This document shows, piece by piece, positions 59,321-64,000 of a DNA stretch of 64,000 bases. Source of the DNA: Prevotella sp. ne3005 (GTDB lineage Bacteria > Bacteroidota > Bacteroidia > Bacteroidales > Bacteroidaceae); NCBI RefSeq assembly GCF_900110085.1, contig NZ_FOCK01000013.1, positions 1 through 64,000 on the forward strand, in the 5' to 3' direction. The stretch's first letter is position 1; every line of letters starts with the position of its first letter. Both the position numbers and the translations under genes were made by a program. The notes under the pieces are model-generated. The model was not told where the DNA came from. It did not search any database and was given only the letters and a program-made list of their open reading frames with translations.

Positions 59321-60310
59321 ATGAATGAGCAAAATGCAGCAATCAAGCCTTACGTCATCGGCTTGGATTTAGGAGGAACGAATTCTGTGTTCGGTATAGT
59401 AGATGCCCGTGGCGACATCAAGGCCACGACAGCCATCAAGACTGGCAACTATGAAAAGGCGGAAGACTATGTCGACGCCTGTGTGGAGGCACTACAGGTC
59501 ATCATCGACCAGGTGGGCGGTATCGAGAAGATCAAGGCCATGGGTATAGGTGCCCCTAACGGCAACTATTATAACGGCACCATCGAGTTTGCCCCCAACC
59601 TCCCTTGGGCCCACAACGGCGTAGTCCCCCTCGCCAAGTTGTTCAGCGAGCGTTTGAACAATATCCCCGTAGCCCTGACCAATGACGCCAATGCAGCTGC
59701 CATTGGTGAGATGGTTTATGGTGTGGCACGCGGTATGAAGAATTTCATTGTCATCACCTTGGGTACTGGCGTAGGCTCTGGTATCGTGGTCAACGGTCAG
59801 CTGCTCTATGGTCATGACGGTTTTGCCGGTGAGTTAGGTCATGTGACGATGGTACGCGGTGAGGAAGGCCGCCCCTGCGGCTGTGGTCGTACCGGTTGTC
59901 TGGAGTGCTACTGCTCTGCCACTGGTGTAGCCCGCACGGCGCGTGAGTTGTTGGCAAAGACAAACCGTCCGTCGTTGCTGCGTGAGTTGGATCCCGAGAA
60001 GATCACTTCTCTCGATGTGTCCATCGCTGCCGGCAAGGGCGACGAACTGGCCAAGGAGATCTACGAATTCACAGGAAAGATGCTGGGTGAGGCCTGTGCC
60101 GACTTTGCTGCCTTCTCTTCTCCCGAGGCATTCATCTTCTTCGGAGGTATGGTGAAGGCAGGTGAGCTGCTCATGAAGCCCATCCGCGAGGCCTACAACG
60201 AGCATGTATTGAAGATTTTCAAGAATAAAGCCCAGTTCCTCGTGAGTGGTCTTGACGGTGCCAGTGCTGCCGTTCTGGGTGCTTCTGCCATCGGTTGGGA
60301 AATTCAATAA
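59321..60310 (+). CDS. ROK-family glucokinase
   Basis: A 329-residue sugar kinase. The phosphate motif is IGLDLGGTNSVFGIVDARGD (about 13-32), the sugar-binding region AMGIGAPNGNYYNGTIEFAP and ALTNDANAAAIGEM, and the ROK zinc site is PCGCGRTGCLECYCS (about 186-200). It phosphorylates glucose (or a related hexose) for glycolysis. The length is typical of Bacteroidota glucokinases. It is followed 12 bp later by trpC, probably in the same transcript. Confidence 0.92.
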   Translation: MNEQNAAIKPYVIGLDLGGTNSVFGIVDARGDIKATTAIKTGNYEKAEDYVDACVEALQVIIDQVGGIEKIKAMGIGAPNGNYYNGTIEFAPNLPWAHNGVVPLAKLFSERLNNIPVALTNDANAAAIGEMVYGVARGMKNFIVITLGTGVGSGIVVNGQLLYGHDGFAGELGHVTMVRGEEGRPCGCGRTGCLECYCSATGVARTARELLAKTNRPSLLRELDPEKITSLDVSIAAGKGDELAKEIYEFTGKMLGEACADFAAFSSPEAFIFFGGMVKAGELLMKPIREAYNEHVLKIFKNKAQFLVSGLDGASAAVLGASAIGWEIQ

Positions 60311-60322
60311 AGGAATCTCACC

Positions 60323-61111
60323 ATGACAGATATCCTAGAAACTATCGTTGCACATAAAAGAAAAGAGGTGGAGCTCTTCAAGAAAGAGCTCCCGTTAGAG
60401 ACGCTTGAAAACAGAGTAAACATCATTATGGGTGCCCGACCCGTATCGATGTCAGAAAGTCTGCGCAATTCAGATACTGGCATCATAGCCGAGTTCAAGC
60501 GGAAATCGCCCTCGAAAGGATGGTTTAACAAGCAGGCAAATGTCCGGACTATCACCAAGAGCTATCAGGAGAATGGGGCCACGGCCCTAAGCATCCTGAC
60601 AGACATCAACTTCTTCGGTGGTAACAACCTTGACATGCGGGATGCACACCTGGCAAAAGTCAAGTTACCGATGCTCTACAAGAACTTCATCATCGATGAG
60701 TACCAGCTCTACCAGGCCCGTCTGAACAAGGCCAACGCCGTATTGCTGATTGCCGCCTGCCTCTCAAAGGACGAGTGTCGGCAGCTGATGGCAAAGGCTC
60801 ACGATCTGGGGATGGAGGTCTTGCTGGAGATGCACACTGAGGAAGAGACGGAGTATGCGGAACTGGAGCCCGACATGTGTGGTATCAACAACCGCAACCT
60901 CGGCACTTTCGTAACCGATGTGAACAACTCCGTCAATCTGGCTTCGCGTTTGCCAGAGGATGCCGTGAAGGTCAGCGAGAGCGGCATCTCCGACCCTGAT
61001 ACCGTCAGGATGTTGAGAAGCATTGGCTACAAGGGGTTCCTCATGGGAGAACATTTCATGAAAACTGCTGACCCCGGTGCCGAACTGGCGCAGTTTATCG
61101 CACGGTTATAA
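60323..61111 (+). CDS. trpC: Indole-3-glycerol-phosphate synthase
   Basis: A 262-residue TIM-barrel enzyme of tryptophan synthesis. It has the opening ILETIVAHKRKEVELFKKEL, the catalytic IIAEFKRKSPSKGWF (Glu and Lys), LPMLYKNFIIDEYQLYQAR (catalytic Lys region), CGINNRNLGTF and KVSESGISDPDTV. Length is standard. It lies outside any trp operon in this window, behind the glucokinase gene, so it is either a stray or a second copy; the rest of the pathway is not visible here. Confidence 0.93.
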   Translation: MTDILETIVAHKRKEVELFKKELPLETLENRVNIIMGARPVSMSESLRNSDTGIIAEFKRKSPSKGWFNKQANVRTITKSYQENGATALSILTDINFFGGNNLDMRDAHLAKVKLPMLYKNFIIDEYQLYQARLNKANAVLLIAACLSKDECRQLMAKAHDLGMEVLLEMHTEEETEYAELEPDMCGINNRNLGTFVTDVNNSVNLASRLPEDAVKVSESGISDPDTVRMLRSIGYKGFLMGEHFMKTADPGAELAQFIARL

Positions 61112-61163
61112 ATCATCCGGTCATTCTGCAAAAAGATAACGTTTACGTTGTTTTTTTCACGTT

Positions 61164-61219
61164 TTAGTTCGTAGTTTTGCTTTTTTTGTGTATCTTTGCA
61201 CAAGCAAACTACGAACTAA
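61164..61219 (+). promoter_or_regulatory. Promoter flanked by an inverted repeat for the pectinase gene
   Basis: TTAGTTCGTAGTTTTGC (61164-61180) is nearly complementary to GCAAACTACGAACTAA (61204-61219), one extra T apart. Between them lies TATCTTTG (61191-61198), the -7 box. Arms on both sides of a promoter suggest an operator for a dimeric regulator, or a hairpin near the mRNA 5' end. Confidence 0.6.
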
Positions 61220-61233
61220 TCATTATATATTAT

Positions 61234-64000
61234 ATGAAGAAGTTTTTCCAATTGATGACGCTCTGTCTGCTTCTCCCCTTCACTGCAGCTGCCCAAAGCT
61301 GGAATGAGGCTGAATATAAGCAGATTGAACAGAGCATCCGCGTACCTCAGTTTGCGGATAAAGTGTATGTAATCACCAAGTACGGGGCAAAAGTGACCAA
61401 TACTGCAGCCCAGAACCAGAAAGCGATTCAAAAAGCGATTGACCTCTGCTCGAAGAAGGGTGGCGGTCGTGTGGTCATCCCTGCCGGACAGAAGTTCCTC
61501 ACGGGTGCCATCACCCTGAAGGATGGTGTGAACCTCCATGTCGAGGAAGGAGCAGTGTTGGAGTTCGCCTTCCAGCCTGAGCTCTACCCCATCGTAGAGA
61601 CCTCGTGGGAAGGACTGGAATGTTTCAACCTCTCACCCTGTGTCTATGCTTTCAAGGCCAAGGATATTGCCATCACAGGCAAGGGCACCATCGACGGTGG
61701 TGGGTCTAATGAGACATGGTGGCCCTGGAACGGTAATCCCCGCTTCGGATGGAAACAAGGCATGATCAGTCAGCGTGGCGGTTCTCGTGCCCGTCTGTTG
61801 AAGAACGGCGAGGACGGCATCCCCATGTATAATGAAAAAGGTGAGCGTTCGCCCGAGCGCATATTTGGTCCGGAAGACGGTCTTCGTCCCCAGCTCGTCA
61901 GCTTCAACAAGTGCGAAGGAATCCTGCTAGAGGATGTGACGCTGTTGCGTTCACCGTTCTGGGTGATCCATCCCCTCCACTCTACCGACATCACCGTCCG
62001 TCGTGTGAAGATGATCAACGACGGTCCTAACGGCGACGGTTGTGACCCTGAGTGCTGCGACCGTGTGCTCATCGAGGACTGTTTCTTCAATACTGGCGAC
62101 GACTGTATCGCCATCAAGAGCGGACGCAATCGCGACGGCCGTGAGCGTAACATGCCCTCAAAGAACATCATCATCCGCAACTGTGAGATGAAGAACGGTC
62201 ACGGTGGTGTGGTGGTAGGTTCTGAAATCTCTGGCGGTTGTCAGAATGTCTATGCCCACGACTGTGTGATGGATTCTCCTGAGCTGGAGCGTGTATTGCG
62301 CATCAAGACCAACAGCTGTCGTGGCGGTATCATCGAGAACATCAACATGCGCAATATCAAGGTAGGCGTCTGCAAGGAGAGTGTGCTGAAGATCAACCTT
62401 GACTATGAGCACAATGAGATCTGCTGCCGAGGCAACTACCCCACCGTGCGCAATGTCTATATGGAGAATGTCACCAGTGAGAAGTCGCAGTATGGCGTAC
62501 AGATCATCGGTCTCGAAGAGGACACCTATGTCTATGACATTCTCGTCAAGAGCTGCCACTTCAATGGCGTAAAGGACGGTAACTTCATGAGTGGCAAAAC
62601 GCGCAATGTACAGTTCGACAACCTTTTCATCAACGGCAGTCTGTCGCTCCTAAAAGCTCCCTACGAGCACTACTCCGAGTGGCTCACCTACTCCGAGATG
62701 AAGCGCGTGCCCAAAAGCTATCTGCTCGATTTCTCCAAGAGCCCCAAGTGGAGCTACGTGATGGGTATCGAACTGGAGTCGATGCTCGACACCTATCTAA
62801 AATATGGTGGTGAGGATATCCGCACATACTGTCAGGAGTATACCGACACGATGATTAACCAGAAAGGCGAGATCCGCACATACGACATCAAGGATTACAA
62901 CCTCGACCAGATCCGTACCGGTCACTTCGTAGCCCGCATGTATCAGCTCTATCCGGAGAAGAAGAACCTGCTGGCTATCCAGACTTTGATGAAGCAGTTA
63001 AAGGACCAGCCACGTACCGTTCAGGACAAAGTATTCTGGCACAAGGCCATCTACAGCTATCAGGTATGGCTCGACGGTATCTTCATGGGGCTGCCCTTTT
63101 ACACGATGACCGCCCGCGACCTGCTCAAGGCCAAGGATGCCAAGAAAATCTACGACGATGCCGTCGACCAGATCAGCGTCACCTATCAGCGCACCTTCGA
63201 CCCCAAGACGGGTCTGAACCGTCACGCCTGGGACGAGACGAAAGAGATGTTTTGGGCAGATAAGGAAACCGGACAGACACAACATTGCTGGGGCCGTGCC
63301 CAGGGTTGGTACTCGATGGCCCTCATCGAACTGCTCGATGCCCTGCCCGAGGACTATGCCCGCCGTCAGGAAGTCATCGACCTGCTGCAGAAAGACCTCG
63401 ATGCCATCATCAAGTGGCAGGATCAAGAGAGTGGCGTGTGGTATCAGGTGATGGACGAGCCAGGCCGTGAAGGCAACTACCTCGAGGCCACCTGCTCATC
63501 GATGTTTGCCTACGTTATGCTGAAAGCCTACAATAAGGGCTACCTCGGCACCAAATACCGCGATGCAGGTGTGAAGGCCTATCAGGGCATCATCAAGAAC
63601 TTCATCCGCGTGAACGCCGATCAGACCATCTCCCTGACTAAATGTTGTGAGGTGGCAGGTCTCGGACCGGGTGTCAGCGCCAAGGTTCTGAAGGCGGCTC
63701 CCAACGTCAAGGAAAACAAACGGCGCGATGGTTCGTTTGAGTATTATATCTCTGAGCCCATCCGCGACAATGATGCCAAGGGCGTCGGGCCATTCATCTG
63801 GGCATCGCTTGAAATGGAGAAATTAGGATATACAGTTAGCAACGTGACGGCCTCTATAGACCGTCACGCTGTCGTTAATCGCAACAACCCCGTCATCACG
63901 GATACCGACTTTCTGGCCGCTCTGACCGTGGGCAATGGCCACTTTGCTGCCACTGTCGATGTAACGGGTCTGCAGAGCTACCCTTTTGAGTATGGGGCAG
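61234..64000 (+). CDS. Multi-domain pectin hydrolase: GH28 - GH105 - third glycosidase-like module (partial)
   Basis: At least 922 residues, open at the right edge. The signal peptide is MKKFFQLMTLCLLLPFTAAA. Residues about 35-500 are a GH28 polygalacturonase-type beta-helix, with the catalytic pattern NGDG (Asn266-Asp268), GDDC (289-290), GHGG (His323) and RIK (356-358). About 540-865 is a GH105 (unsaturated rhamnogalacturonyl/galacturonyl hydrolase) with WLDGIFMG (Asp614) and WGRAQGW (686-692). From about 872 a third module begins (HAVVNRNNPVITDTDFLAAL then TVGNGHFAATVDVTGLQSYP), resembling the start of six-hairpin glycosidases. It would depolymerise pectin or rhamnogalacturonan in the periplasm. 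Its end and any PUL context are outside. Confidence 0.88.
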   Translation, partial: MKKFFQLMTLCLLLPFTAAAQSWNEAEYKQIEQSIRVPQFADKVYVITKYGAKVTNTAAQNQKAIQKAIDLCSKKGGGRVVIPAGQKFLTGAITLKDGVNLHVEEGAVLEFAFQPELYPIVETSWEGLECFNLSPCVYAFKAKDIAITGKGTIDGGGSNETWWPWNGNPRFGWKQGMISQRGGSRARLLKNGEDGIPMYNEKGERSPERIFGPEDGLRPQLVSFNKCEGILLEDVTLLRSPFWVIHPLHSTDITVRRVKMINDGPNGDGCDPECCDRVLIEDCFFNTGDDCIAIKSGRNRDGRERNMPSKNIIIRNCEMKNGHGGVVVGSEISGGCQNVYAHDCVMDSPELERVLRIKTNSCRGGIIENINMRNIKVGVCKESVLKINLDYEHNEICCRGNYPTVRNVYMENVTSEKSQYGVQIIGLEEDTYVYDILVKSCHFNGVKDGNFMSGKTRNVQFDNLFINGSLSLLKAPYEHYSEWLTYSEMKRVPKSYLLDFSKSPKWSYVMGIELESMLDTYLKYGGEDIRTYCQEYTDTMINQKGEIRTYDIKDYNLDQIRTGHFVARMYQLYPEKKNLLAIQTLMKQLKDQPRTVQDKVFWHKAIYSYQVWLDGIFMGLPFYTMTARDLLKAKDAKKIYDDAVDQISVTYQRTFDPKTGLNRHAWDETKEMFWADKETGQTQHCWGRAQGWYSMALIELLDALPEDYARRQEVIDLLQKDLDAIIKWQDQESGVWYQVMDEPGREGNYLEATCSSMFAYVMLKAYNKGYLGTKYRDAGVKAYQGIIKNFIRVNADQTISLTKCCEVAGLGPGVSAKVLKAAPNVKENKRRDGSFEYYISEPIRDNDAKGVGPFIWASLEMEKLGYTVSNVTASIDRHAVVNRNNPVITDTDFLAALTVGNGHFAATVDVTGLQSYPFEYGA

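Noticed and set aside
60323-61111. trpC as part of a tryptophan operon
   Set aside because: The neighbours are glucokinase and a pectinase; no other trp gene is in the window.

Overview
The window looks like part of a Prevotella-type chromosome (Bacteroidota, Bacteroidales), probably a gut or rumen species. This rests on TAnnTTTG -7 promoter boxes before most transcription units, an almost complete lack of Shine-Dalgarno sequences, and gene content typical of the group: B12-dependent methylmalonyl-CoA mutase, a Na+-pumping decarboxylase with a biotin carrier, DUF4251 and DUF4924 proteins, TlpA-like thioredoxins, an AzgA-type permease and plant-polysaccharide hydrolases. The assignment comes from reading the sequence; no database search was run. 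No rRNA, tRNA, CRISPR array or intact insertion sequence was seen.

Positions 1-3250 are a graveyard of broken genes: an amidase lacking its N-terminus beside a 22-bp tandem repeat, a tail resembling a phage-type primase, a Crp gene with an internal deletion, a frameshifted exported-protein gene and a 30-residue Abi-family fragment, around two intact exported-protein genes. Positions 3250-12500 hold a minus-strand envelope/redox and regulatory block: two TlpA-like proteins, a Crp-type regulator, an outer-membrane beta-barrel protein, a membrane-anchored winged-helix regulator and an ECF sigma/anti-sigma-like pair with an exported protein. The relic at 751-1192 keeps the same order of operator, exported gene and crp as the intact block at 4160-7538, so it looks like a decayed duplicate.

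From 12.5 to 25.8 kb come a GH51 arabinofuranosidase, a geranylgeranyl-reductase-like flavoprotein with both mutase subunits, and a divergent operon of an AspT-type transporter, OadG, biotin carrier and OadB. Together these cover succinate-to-propionate conversion coupled to Na+ export, except the carboxyltransferase subunit.

The most interesting stretch is 26.5-34.3 kb. A hemerythrin-LuxR regulator is divergent from a tight six-gene operon: porin, imelysin lipoprotein, di-heme lipoprotein, a small membrane protein resembling a cytochrome c biogenesis segment, a cytosolic chorismatase/Rid-like enzyme and a flavinylation-motif protein. I infer an envelope iron-handling or electron-transfer system.

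The rest is mostly housekeeping: SerB, prolyl oligopeptidase, RNase Y with ZapA, RfbA, purine permease, RNA polymerase sigma factor, Rpe, Fmt, ClC channel, TsaC-type protein, PrfC, RfbD, LysE-type exporter, glucokinase and TrpC. Unusual items here are a sugar kinase-uridylyltransferase fusion, two inverted paralogous TPR-SpoIIE phosphatases around 53-57 kb, and a multi-domain pectinase (GH28-GH105-third module) that runs off the right edge.
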